From: Mustela lutreola
Lineage: Eukaryota > Chordata > Mammalia > Carnivora > Mustelidae
Length of the DNA: 64,000 bases
Assembly (NCBI RefSeq): GCF_030435805.1
Contig: NC_081295.1
Coordinates: 156,955,001-157,019,000, forward strand
Direction: 5' to 3'
Below the pieces are notes generated by a model. It did not search any database and was not told the DNA's origin. It saw nothing but the letters and a program-made list of their open reading frames with translations. Positions 48,442 to 58,894 of the stretch are shown here, piece by piece. A program made the translations under genes and the position numbers. How positions within the stretch are numbered: position 1 is the first letter of the stretch; every line of letters begins with the position of its first letter.

Positions 48442-48495
48442 GTTTATTTATTTTTTTTTAACTTTTTATTTTACTTCCAGTTAGTTAATATAGAA
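48442..48495 (-). mobile_element. Minimal (54-base) L1 3'-end insertion
   Basis: A T-rich stretch plus CTTCCAGTTAGTTAATAT, the antisense of the last bases of L1, bounded by the exact 11-base duplication TAAACACCTCA at 48431-48441 and 48496-48506. An extremely 5'-truncated insertion. Confidence 0.7.
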
Positions 48496-49349
48496 TAAAC
48501 ACCTCAATGGGATTCCTCACTTGTATACAGTAATAACCTTCTCAGAGGCTAGATACAGTTTCCATGAAGACGCCCCAGAAATGAAGAAAACGTTCCTCCT
48601 TCTGAATTGACACTTGTCATTAATTTCTCATGGTGTATATAGTAATTGTTAGCATCCAGATTTAGCCCTGGATCTCAGAAAATACCCCTTTTCTTTCCTT
48701 TCTAGTCTTTAACTTTTATTTCCCTTCACTAAAGAGCAGTGGGAAAAGCAGAGACTATTTAGTTACTGGAAGAATTGAATCCTAGCTCCGTCGTATTTTA
48801 AATGTGTATCCTTGCTTCAAAGAGTTGAAACCTAGGTTATTTTGTTGTAAAATATGAATTACTCCACAAATCTAATGGGGTTGTTTAAAGTTATTAATAC
48901 TGTGTTTGCATTAATGCAAGTGTTTGCTGTAACTATAAAAAGCAAGATGATTATACGGACGTTTGAAAGCATATGTGGTTGAGAAGAGCAGCCAGGGAGG
49001 GAAGCTCTTATGTGGTGGGCAGGGACAGTGGGCCAGCCTAGGGCAAAAGGCTGACTGTGGGCCCACCACCCCCAGAGTGCGCAGCTGTTTGGCCTCAGGG
49101 TCAGAACGCATCCTTAGATGGAGGAAATATACAGTGTGTGTTTCCACTGAAGGGGGTAACTCCCAGATTTTGACTCTTCCTCCATTAAGTCATCAAAACT
49201 CTGAAAATTTGGTTAAATTGCCCTAAAATGGTTTTGGAAAGATTCAACAGCATTGCTAAATTATTTTTGCTTTGAGTCTATACTTAAGTCTATAAATGCT
49301 GCTAATATTATTTAAGAATAAGGACGGTGATAGTTTAACTTTCCTATTT

Positions 49350-49512
49350 TTTTTAAGATCTTATTTATTTGAGAGAGAGATTGAGAGAATGAGTGGGAGG
49401 AGGGCAGAGAGAGAGGGAGAAGCAGACTTCCCACAGAGTAGGGAGCCCAATGCTGGACTCGTGACCTGAGCTGACGGCAGATGCTTAACCAACTGAGCCA
49501 TCCAGGTGCCCT
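49350..49512 (-). repeat. CAN SINE (antisense)
   Basis: AAGATCTTATTTATTTGAGAG to GCCATCCAGGTGCCC, with a shortened middle. Confidence 0.85.
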
Positions 49513-49742
49513 AATTGTCTTGTTTTAATTCTCAGTGTAAAAATTCTGTAAGCTGAACTATGATAAATGCCTCTCATAATATTGACTGGTAGTAAACATT
49601 CCAACATGATCATATCATAATAGTAGTTTCAGGGAAAGAATACAGTCTAAATTAATCATTAGAAATATTTGAGCCCTAAAAACTTCCTGAATTATTTGAG
49701 GAATAATAAATATTACCTTTGTTTGAGGAACTGCACATTTTT

Positions 49743-49931
49743 TTAAAGATTTATTTATTTATTTTAGAGAGACAGCACAGCAGGGGGAGGGGCAAGAGAG
49801 TGAGGAGGAGAGCAGCAGACTCCCCGCTGAGCAGGGAGCCTGAGGTGGGGCTCCATCTCACAACCCTGAGATCACGAGCTGAGCAGAAATCAAGAGCTGG
49901 ATGCTTAACCAACTGAACAACCCAGGGACCC
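49743..49931 (-). repeat. CAN SINE (antisense)
   Basis: AAGATTTATTTATTTATTTTAG to CAACCCAGGGACCC. TGAGGAACTGCACATTTTT (49724) recurs as TGAGGAACTATATATTTTT (49932). Confidence 0.88.
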
Positions 49932-50113
49932 TGAGGAACTATATATTTTTGAAGAAAGTCTCCTTTTCTGAAAGCTCATACTACATTATTTTTATTAGTG
50001 TAATATCACTTCTGTGAAAAAGGATAGAAATACCAGACTTTATAAATCTGGTGGGAGAGACACAACAGGCCGTGCCTTAATTTTCCTTCAGATTCAATGA
50101 GAATACAGTAGCA

Positions 50114-50178
50114 AATAAGGGGCGATACCACTAATAACCCAGTAATACCCAATAAGGGGCGATACCACTAATAACCCA
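50114..50178 (+). repeat. Direct repeat, two identical 28-base units
   Basis: Units at 50114-50141 and 50151-50178, each reading AATAAGGGGC then GATACCACTAATAACCCA, with nine bases between them. A local duplication. Confidence 0.9.
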
Positions 50179-50749
50179 CCCTAAATACACCACCACTCTA
50201 GAGTAGCTCTAGGACACAGCCACTTGTCAGTTTCAGTTCAGAGAGATGACTTCCAGGAACACTCATTTCTGCTCTGTGATATCTGGGTCCTCAGCAAGAA
50301 TGGCTTAAAAGGTGGAAAATGGCCGTCACAGCTCAGATGGGGCCATATGTCTGGGGCCTCATTTCTTATTCATATAGCATCTTTTGGGTATAAATTATCA
50401 ATATGCTCTTTCACTTACATGCCTAGTGTTTTATCTGTGATGGTTGAAATACCTGGGTGCTTATGGGGAGCCCTACTTCTCCACCAAGTGCTCTCAGGGT
50501 AGTTAGACTTCGTAACATGCTTGCTGGCTTCCTCTAGCGTGAGTGTTCTAAAAAACCATGATGGAAGGTTTAAAACTTTTTGTGACCAATACTCAAAGTT
50601 CCAGAATGTTTACTTTCATAGTATTCTATTGGTCAGGTGAGTCATGAGGACACTAATCCAGAATCAAGGGGGAAAGGAAGAATATATTCTTTCTATTATT
50701 AGGGGAATGGCATGATGTGTGTATAGGAAAGAAATTGGTGAACATCATG

Positions 50750-51255
50750 ACAACCTACCACAAGCTTGGAAAAGAGTACACAGGAAAGTGTCTTCATGGC
50801 CTTGGTAAACAAGGACATCAACGGGGCACAAAAAATACTAATAATGTATGAAAAGAAAATAAGTTAGAATTCATCGAAACTTCTGATTATCAAAAGACAC
50901 TGTTGAGAACATCAAAGAGCAGCCTACTGATTATTGGAGAAAGTATTTACCCTCCATATACTTGACAGAAAGACTCCTATCCTTAACCTACAAAGAACTC
51001 CAGTATCAATCTTAAAAGGAAAAACATCAAAATTTTAAAAATGGACAATCAACTTGAACAAGAACTTCACAAAAAGAGATCCAAATGGCTGACAAACATA
51101 TGAAAACATTCTCAACTCAGTACTCGTCCAAAACAGTGCAACAATACATTCTTATGGTGAATAATGGCTAAAAACCTGAGGAAGACAACACCAAGTGTTG
51201 GTGAGGATGTGGAACAACTCAAACTCTCCTACACTGCTGGTGGGAGTGTTGCTTC
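50750..51255 (+). mobile_element. Old L1 ORF2 fragment, sense
   Basis: The + strand carries L1 ORF2 C-terminal phrases: ATCAAAAGACACTGTTGAGA, CTTAACCTACAAAGAACTCC, GGTGAGGATGTGGAACAAC and ACTGCTGGTGGGAGTGTT. Many indels; no usable frame. Confidence 0.65.
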
Positions 51256-51297
51256 CGAAAGCTTTTTGGCAGCTTTAGCTTCAGATTAATAGACACC

Positions 51298-51690
51298 ATA
51301 TCAATTATGTATTGCCACATTTACTAACCATCTCAAAGCTTAGTGGCATAAAGCAGTAATTCTTTAATTTGTTAATGATTCTCTGGATCAACAACTTGAG
51401 CTGAGTTCAGCCAGATGATTCTTCCACTGGTCTTGTTCAGGGATGACAAGACTGGGGAATGGCACTACAGTATTATGGCTTGCCTGGGACTGGATAGTCT
51501 AAAATGACTTCACTCATATGTTCAGTGATGGCTGTTGATCACATGTCTTCAACAAACTAATCCAGGCTTCTTCACGTGACGTCAATGTTCCAAGCAGACA
51601 CTCCCTTTTCAAATTTCTGCTTATGTCATGTTTGCAATGTCCCATTGGCCAAAGTTGCTCACAGAGGTGATGTATGGGGGACTATAAGAC
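51298..51690 (+). repeat. Possible ancient medium-reiteration repeat
   Basis: TATCAATTATGTATTGCCAC, CTCAAAGCTTAGTGGCATAAAG and CCCATTGGCCAAAGTTGCTC resemble a mammal-wide repeat of the 'aacttagtggcttaaaaca' kind. Family not named. A related opening occurs near 35160. Confidence 0.4.
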
Positions 51691-52334
51691 ATGGATTTAG
51701 GGAGGAGGCCATTACTTGACAATGTAACATCTGCCTATTCTCTGACCTCAAAATTCATTCCTAGGCATATATTCAATAAGAATAAATGTGTATGTCCACC
51801 AAAAACTTATACTATATCTACTGACTGTCAAATCCCCAAAGACTGCTATACACGGCTGTTGATCAAGCAAAGCTGAGTTTATCACACCCACCCCAGAAAT
51901 GGAAAATACTCTCTCAGCAGAGCTATTGGTGTCTCAAAAGGGAATAGTTAGGGAAGGATATTTATAAGGTTTTCAGACCTGGCATGAGGGATTATGAGGT
52001 GAACTTTGTAAAACAGATTTGGTTGAGTTTGAGCAGAGCTTAAAAATAGTAGCTTTGGGTCGGTAGGCAGAGCAAGGCAAAAGTCTTGAAGGAAACCTTG
52101 ATAAGTGAGCTGTTCCTGGAGAAAGCAGCTGTGTTATTCTGGCTTGGTCTCAATGTTATTTAAAACAGAGATTGGAGCTTTGCAGATGCCACTGCTCAGG
52201 AGCCACCAGCAGTGTCCAGCCATGGTCAACCCCACTATGTTCTTTGTCATCACTGTGGAGGGCACACCTTTGGGCTGTGTCTCCCTCCAGCTGTTTGCAG
52301 ACAACTGTGCAAAGACAGCAGAAAATGTGCTCTG

Positions 52335-52712
52335 GGGTTCCTGGGTGGCTCATTCGGTGAAGCATCTGACTTCAGCTCATCTCATGATCTCAGGGTCTTG
52401 GGATCAAGTCAGCAGTCAGCAAGCAATCTGCTGCTCCCTCTCCCTCTTCCCTCCAACCTGCTTCTACTCTTTCTCTCTCAAATAAATAAAATCTTTTTTT
52501 TTAAGATTTTATTTATTTATTTGACAGACAGAGTTCACAAATACGCAGAGAGGTAGGCAGAGAGAGAGAGAGCTGGAAGCAGGTTCCCCACTGAGCAGAG
52601 AGCCTGATGTGGGGTTCAGTCCCAGGACCCTTGGGATCATGACCTGAGGAGAAGGCAGAGACTTTAACCATTGAGCCACGCAGGCGCCCCTAAATAAAAT
52701 CTTATTTTATTT
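52335..52712 (+). repeat. CAN SINE (sense) inserted in the PPIA copy, itself interrupted
   Basis: GGTTCCTGGGTGGCTC head to AATAAATAAAATC. GTGCTCTG of the PPIA coding sequence is duplicated at 52327-52334 and 52713-52720. Its tail hosts the antisense SINE at 52498-52690. Confidence 0.9.
52498..52690 (-). repeat. CAN SINE (antisense) nested in the previous SINE
   Basis: AAGATTTTATTTATTTATTTG to GCCACGCAGGCGCCCC. The host SINE tail AAATAAAATCTT occurs on both sides, so this is the last insertion of the three. Confidence 0.9.
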
Positions 52713-53560
52713 GTGCTCTGAGCCCTGGGGAGAAAGGATTTGGTTATAAAGTTTCCTGCTTTCACAGGATTATTTTGCCATTTATTGCCTGGGTGGTGAC
52801 TTTACCCACCACAATGGCCCTAGAAGTAACTCCATCTGTGGGGAGAAGTTTAATGATGAGAATCTCATCCTGAAGTGTATGGGTCCTAGCATCTCATCCA
52901 TGGCAAAAACTGGACCCAACATGACGGGTTCACAGGTTTCTGTCTGCATGGCCAAGACTGAGTGCAATGGCAAGTGGGTGGTCTTGGGCAAGATGGGAGG
53001 GAGCAGGAATACTGTGGATACCATGGAGTCCTTTGGGTCCAGGAAGGGCAAGAGGAGCAGGAGGATCACCATTGTTGATTGTGGACAAACCTAATAAATT
53101 TGACTTGTGTTTTATCTTAACCACTAGAGTATTCCTTCTGTAACTCAGGAGAGCACCACTTCACCCATCTGCTCAAAACATCCTATTACCTTTGTGCTCT
53201 CACTGCAGTTCCATGGGTTCCATGTTTTCCTTATTTCCCTGCAAGTCTAGCTGGATTGCAGGGTTAGGTTTATGATTATGAAACAAAAATTAAACAACAA
53301 AAAATAAAATATAATGGGGACTGGAAAGTGTGTCTGGGCCCAGTTTAATGCAGGGACAGACAATTATGGCTTTCGTACTCCCTACACAATTCAACAGTTT
53401 GGTATTCTGAGATTAGTTGGTGATATGAGGATGTAAAGCAGCTTCCTATTGATTTGTGGGTTTCTTCTGTGTCTTTTTTTTTTTTTTTTTTTAATGGTGC
53501 TCTCTCTTAATATCATATATGTTCTGGTTGTAGGAAGTAATCAGTCTTCATAAGTGGGAA

Positions 53561-53600
53561 TTTTCCAACTCTATTTCATATTTTCCAACTCTATTTCATA
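53561..53600 (+). repeat. Tandem duplication, two exact 20-base units
   Basis: TTTTCCAACTCTATTTCATA twice in a row. Confidence 0.95.
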
Positions 53601-54097
53601 TTTTGAAGTCAAATTGTATTTAATCCCAATTCCTTTACTTTCAGAAGCAGCCGCAGGACTGTGCTCAGGTGTAACTGACAGAACTGTATCCCCACCATAC
53701 TCCTGATAAGTACTGACCGTATTACTCCTTCCGGTTTAACAGCTGAAAGCAAGTGCTATAAATTAATAACTTCTTATGAGATTGAGCATATTATTTGGTG
53801 TTAAGTAGAAAAAGCCCCAGTAATTTTATTCTTGCTACTATCCACAACTTTTCGCCTTGCATAGTCTCATAAATGTTATCTTGCCAGATACTAACTGATG
53901 TTAGAAAGCCAAAGTTATTTCATGGCTTTAGTGTTAATTAAGTAATTTAGCAAATGTTATTTATTAGATACTGCTAAAGACATAGTGCAGAGTAATTATC
54001 ATATTCTCTGCTCTCTGAGAACTACTAGGCCAGTATAAGAGGAAATAGTAAGCACAAATTCACGTACAAACCCACAGGTACAATCTGCTATAACGAC

Positions 54098-54350
54098 AAC
54101 AGTACTAATAGCTGACACATGAATGTACGACATGCCGGGAACTGTTCTCAGCACTTGATATATTGAATTATTTAATCCTTACCAAAAATATATGATTTAG
54201 TTCCTTTTACTGATATTTTTACAGATGAAAGACCTGTGGCATTAACTGTGGAAGGTTAAGTACACTGTCTATGATCCCACAACTAGGTGGCAAAGTTGTG
54301 TTTGACTGCAGGCCACCTGGGTCCAGAGCCCACATTCCTAAACACCATCC
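54098..54350 (+). repeat. MIR SINE
   Basis: Follows the MIR order: ACATGCCGGGAACTGTTCTCAG, ATTTAATCCTTACC, TTTTTACAGATGAAAG, GATCCCACAACTAGGTGGC, CCACCTGGGTCCAGAGCCC. An ancient mammal-wide tRNA-derived SINE on the + strand. Confidence 0.8.
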
Positions 54351-55125
54351 TGTTCTGGCTCTGTGAGTTCTTCATACATCATACAACTGCTCAATATAAA
54401 AGCTATGACTACAAAGTATAAGATGTTGTAAGAAGGAGTAGGTGTGGGCTAAGTGAGATGTTAATTCCCCCTTAAGGGAATTAAATTGTTGCTTTAAAGG
54501 ATGAGGTGGCATTATTCAACAGAGAGAAAAATAGGTTTCAAGAAGAGAAGGTGGGAAAAAGTTCAAAGAACTTGGACACGGGCATTGTGGGTACAGTGGG
54601 GGGACAGGTGACTTCGGGGGAGTAGGTAGGAATCACATCACACAGGACTCAAAAGACATGTTAAAGAGTTTATATTTCAGTAATAACAGAAACCCATCAA
54701 GTTGCTAATACACAGGTATACACACGTGATAATAATGCATCTATAAATATCATTCCAGCTGCTGTGTGGACACACTCCCAACACACAGATGTGGGCTCCT
54801 GGGTATTATACCTGGGTATTACAGAGTAGAGTTGACATCTTTTCAGGATCAGCTTTAAATGTCACTGGACTGTTTTTCTCATTTTGCTAACTTCCAGGAA
54901 CAAGCCCTCAAGTATGGGTATCTAAGAGAGCCTAAAGTCTCACTCAAGTCAACCGTCTGCTTGTTCCTAACAGTTAGCTCTGGCCGGTAGAGTGGGTGTT
55001 TTGAGATTAAGAGCAGAGATTAAATGTTAAACTAGTAACTTTCCGCAAATCCTCTTTAGTTTTTCAAGAAAGTGACACAGAAAGACTGACATTAAATGGT
55101 TTCAAAGGTACATCAAACATGGAAA

Positions 55126-55156
55126 ATAATAATAATAATAATAAGAAGAAGAAGAG
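55126..55156 (+). repeat. (AAT)n(AAG)n microsatellite
   Basis: About six AAT units followed by four AAG units. Confidence 0.85.
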
Positions 55157-55242
55157 TTCAAATATAGCTGCAGACAAGTCTTAATTAAGATTCAAAACAT
55201 TGAACAAGATAACAAAGGACATTTGTAGCAACGAGGTTTGTT

Positions 55243-55429
55243 TTTTTTTTTAAGGTTTATTTATTTATCTTAGAGAGAGAACAGGGGGAGAGGCAGAGGG
55301 AGAGGTGACTCAAGCAGACTTCCCACTGAGCATGGAGCCTACGTGGGGCTTGATCTCGTGACCCTAAGATCATGACCTAAGTGGAAACCAAGAGTCAGGT
55401 ACTTAACTGACTGCACCACCCAGCCACCC
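55243..55429 (-). repeat. CAN SINE (antisense)
   Basis: AAGGTTTATTTATTTATC to CACCACCCAGCCACCCC; older copy. Confidence 0.85.
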
Positions 55430-55628
55430 CGCTATGGCATTTTCTATAAACAATAAAGATGAGCCATGAAATCATGTAGCATCTATCTTCACGAACTACA
55501 CTCTAAGAATTTAAAAGAGGAAGTAATATGGAAACATTCTCAGTAAGACAATTCAACTGAACCTGAACAGTCATCGGCAACAGACCAAACTAAGAGAGAG
55601 ATCCAAAAATTTAAATTATGAATCCAGG

Positions 55629-55843
55629 GGCGCCTGGGTGGTACAGTTGGTAAAGCAACCAACTCTTGGTTTCAGGTCAGGTCATGATCTCAGGGTCGTA
55701 AGATCAAGTCCTGTGTCAGGCCCCACACTCAACATGGAGTCTGCTTGAGATTCTCTCCTTCTCCCTCTGTCCCCTCCCATTGGTGCTCTCTCTCTCTCTC
55801 TTTCTAAAATAAATAAATAAATACATCTTTAAATAAAATAAAA
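55629..55843 (+). repeat. CAN SINE (sense), older long form
   Basis: GGGGCGCCTGGGTGGTAC, then ACCAACTCTTGGTTTC (older body type), a CT repeat and an AATAAATAAATAC tail. Confidence 0.88.
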
Positions 55844-55859
55844 TGTGGATCCAAGTTAA

Positions 55860-56430
55860 AAGTGTAAATATTTGTAGGCTAAAAACGAGAAGAAGAAATG
55901 AAAAAATTAGAGTACAAATCAAGGACATTGAAAGCAGGAAAACAATCAAGAAAGATTAATGAAATCAAAGGCTGAATCAATAAAATTGATGAACTTCTAG
56001 CCAGACTAGACAGAAAGAGGGAGAGAGGACACAAGTTACCAATATCAGAAATGAAAGAGGGGTCATGAACACTGACCTCAGGGACCTTAAATGGATAATA
56101 AAGGGGTACTATGAACAAGCTGGACCATGAATTTGATAAACTAGATGAAATGGACCAATTCCTTAAAAGAACAAACTAATAAAACTCAGATATGGAGAAA
56201 CAGATGATCTGAATAACTATTTCAATGAAAGACATTGAATCAATAACTAATACTTTCCCAAAGCATGAAGCGGCAGGCAGCATTGGCTACACTGGTAAAT
56301 TCTACAAAATGCTTACAAACTCCCACCCATCTTCTACAGCCGCCTCTAGGAAGTTACAAGAAGCAGAAAAACTTCCTAACTTATTCTAGGAGGCCAGCAT
56401 TACCCTCACACCAAAACGAGGCAAAAACAC
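55860..56430 (+). mobile_element. L1 ORF2 fragment, sense
   Basis: GAATCAATAAAATTGATGAAC, TAGCCAGACTAGACAGAAAG, AGATGAAATGGACCAATTCC and GGCCAGCATTACCCTCACACC mark the region between endonuclease and reverse transcriptase. Frame broken throughout. Confidence 0.7.
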
Positions 56431-56861
56431 ATATATTTGCTGTCACAACTCAGAGGGTCTAGATGCATTCCCATCCCAAGGACCATGAGCAAGCAAACTT
56501 CATACTCAAATCTTGATTTCAAACACTGCTCTCCAATAAGAGGAATCTGGGCTTTCTGAAGAAACGGCCGATTTTAGGAATAAGGAAGGGAATATACAAG
56601 ATAATCTTGGAGCATTTTATGGTACCAGACAGTAAGGAAGTACTCTGAGACAAAACACGATAGGAGTATATCAAAGTGACGTGGCAGGCAACTGAAAAAC
56701 TCCCAGTGGCCAAAGCCATAGCAATTTGAGCAATAAAATAAATGAAATGTATTGATATAACCCAAAGTATAAAAATAAATATGTGATCCATATCAATATA
56801 AATGAACCCTAAATACATAGGAGAATAGACATAGGTCTCATGCAGGAAAACTCTAAATAAT
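56431..56861. other. Unidentified block after an L1 piece
   Basis: Does not read as L1 and shows no gene. It contains a balanced-composition part (56500-56700) and an AT-rich end with AATAAATGAAATG. Could be a 3' part of an unusual repeat. Confidence 0.4.
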
Positions 56862-57055
56862 TGGGTACTTGGGTGGTGCAGTGGTTAAGCATCTACCTTC
56901 AGTGCAGGTCATGAGCTCCAGGTCCTGGGATCGAGTCCTGTGTTGGGTTCTTTGCCCCATGGGGAGCCTGCTTCTCCCTCTGCCTCTGTTTGCTGCTCCC
57001 CCTGCTTGTGCAGTTGCTCTCTCTGTCAAATAAATAAATAAAATCTTAAAAAAAA
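56862..57055 (+). repeat. CAN SINE (sense)
   Basis: TTGGGTACTTGGGTGGTGC to AATAAATAAATAAAATC. Confidence 0.88.
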
Positions 57056-58159
57056 TTATAAGTTAAGACAGACTACACATTTGTCTTAAATACCTATGGA
57101 GCATTTGCCAGAAGTGCCCATGTCTTAGACCATAATGAACGTTTTAATTAATTCTAAAAAGCAGGACTCTTAGAGACATAATTTTCTGATCTACAGTTAA
57201 TCTAGAAAGTAAAACTATAGTTAATCTTGAAAGCAAACAGACATGATCCATCCTTAGAATTTTCTACAAAGGTTATGAATGTATTCATTTTACCAATTAT
57301 AAAGCATTGATAAAATACTGAAAACACTACATATTATTTTCTGGGGTTTTTCTAAATCAGGGCTTACATTAAATTTACAGCCAATAGTTAAGGAAGAAAT
57401 TATTAAGATTGTATCTTATTCTTCATTTCTAGAATTATTCTGCTCTTTTATCTTTTATTGCTTTTTTGGTTTTGTCAACCCTCATTTTATAACTTCCTGG
57501 ACCTTTTTTTTTTAGTGTGTGTACATTCTTTTTTCAGTTTCAAGTAAATGAATCTTTCCCATACTTCTCTAAAGTATATTTAAGCCCATTTATTATATAT
57601 TCAACGTAGAATATCAAGAACTTGGTTACTTCTCTTTTGGAAGACTACACTTTGCTCTTACATTACTGCAAGTTAACCACCGAATAACTAAATTATGTAT
57701 CAGCGAACAGCATTTCTTTTGTTATATAACAATTAACTATTCTGTCTTCTCTATTACCAACATACATCGAGGATTTTCAATTACATTGTTGATATACCTC
57801 TTAAACTGTTCTATTTCTTTTATTCCTATTCTATGGATTACTTCATACCCCATGTCAACAGGAAGACTGAACCCTGCTTCCTACATGGTATTAACGTATA
57901 ATCCCGTCTAACAGATACCCCGCAGTGCCACTACAATTCATTCTTAGAGGTGAAATGTGGTAAATTATTGTTAGAATTTGCATCACATTGATACCATTGA
58001 ATTTGAGAATCTTCATATAGTTTATTGGCTAGCAGAATTTTCTCATCTGTGAATTACAATTAATCTATTTTTTCCATTTCCATTGATATTTGTATTTTTC
58101 CTACTGAATTGAACGGTTACTTTACATACCCGGGATTCTAAACGCCTTCATTTTATTTT

Positions 58160-58383
58160 TTATTTTTTAAAAAGATTTATTTACTTATTTTAGAGAGAGA
58201 GAGCACGTGCAAGTGTGCATACCAGTGGTGGGGAGGTACAGAGGGAGGAGAGAGAGAATTTCAAGCAGAATCCCCACGGAGCACAGAGACCCATGCAGGA
58301 CTTGATCTCATGACCCATAAGATCATGACCTGAGTCAAAACCAAGAGTCAAATGCTGAACTGACTCAGCCACCCAGGTGCCTC
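58160..58383 (-). repeat. CAN SINE (antisense), older long form
   Basis: AAAGATTTATTTACTTATTTTAG to GCCACCCAGGTGCCTC, with the ACCAAGAGTCAAATGC body. Confidence 0.87.
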
Positions 58384-58529
58384 AAGTTTTACTGTTAAGT
58401 GTTCTCCCCTATTATCTTTCTTTTTAAAGGTTTTATTAGTAAGGTATTTTTTGTACTGAGTTTATAAAGAATGTAATGATATTTATTAATGTGATACTAT
58501 AATATAATAAGAAATAGATATTTTTGGGA

Positions 58530-58742
58530 GGTGCCCGGGGGGCTCAGCAGGTTAAAGCCTCTGTTGTTGGCTCAGGTCATGATCCCAGGGTCCTGGGATC
58601 GAGCCCCGCATCAAGCTCTCTGTTCAGCAGGGAGCCTGCTTCCCTTCCTCTCTCTGCCTGCTTCTCTGCCTACTTGTGACCTCTGTTTGTCAAATAAATA
58701 AATAAAGTCTTAAAAAAAAAAAAAAACAAAAAGAAAGAAAGA
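58530..58742 (+). repeat. CAN SINE (sense), young, with (A)n(GAAA)n tail
   Basis: GGAGGTGCCCGGGGGGCTC to AATAAATAAATAAAGTC, a run of about 14 A's and three GAAA units. Confidence 0.9.
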
Positions 58743-58894
58743 AACACCTGGCTTCTGGCCAAAGCTCCCAAAACTTTTTGATTTTCTAAGTGATAGAGGA
58801 ACAAAGAATATTCTATTCTAATGCTTTGTCTTTGAACCCAGTCTAAAGACACAGAGCTCTAAAATCCTTCAGAGTTTCCTGAATCTTTAGTTCT

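Larger units (their letters stand above)
52170..53312 (+). pseudogene. PPIA: PPIA (cyclophilin A) processed pseudogene, split by SINEs
   Basis: Intron-less copy of the peptidyl-prolyl isomerase A mRNA. It starts in the 5' UTR (TTTGCAGATGCC near 52175), then the ATG at 52222 begins MVNPTMFF, followed by [12 protein letters not shown]. Two nested SINEs interrupt it at 52335-52712, after which the reading resumes at [12 protein letters not shown]. The copy continues through [19 protein letters not shown] to IVDCGQ and on into the PPIA 3' UTR (TTTGACTTGTGTTTTATC), ending in an A-rich tail near 53290-53312. Breaks: the SINE insertion, a one-base deletion around 52780-52792 that shifts frame, and a three-base loss near 52965. 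Many substitutions (for example FFICTAKTE to VSVCMAKTE) indicate no selection. It cannot make cyclophilin. I could not find a clear target duplication for the retrocopy itself. Confidence 0.93.

Noticed and set aside
52222-52485. Short cyclophilin-like protein from the PPIA copy
   Set aside because: The frame runs into a SINE, and the rest of the copy is frameshifted and substituted. A dead retrocopy.
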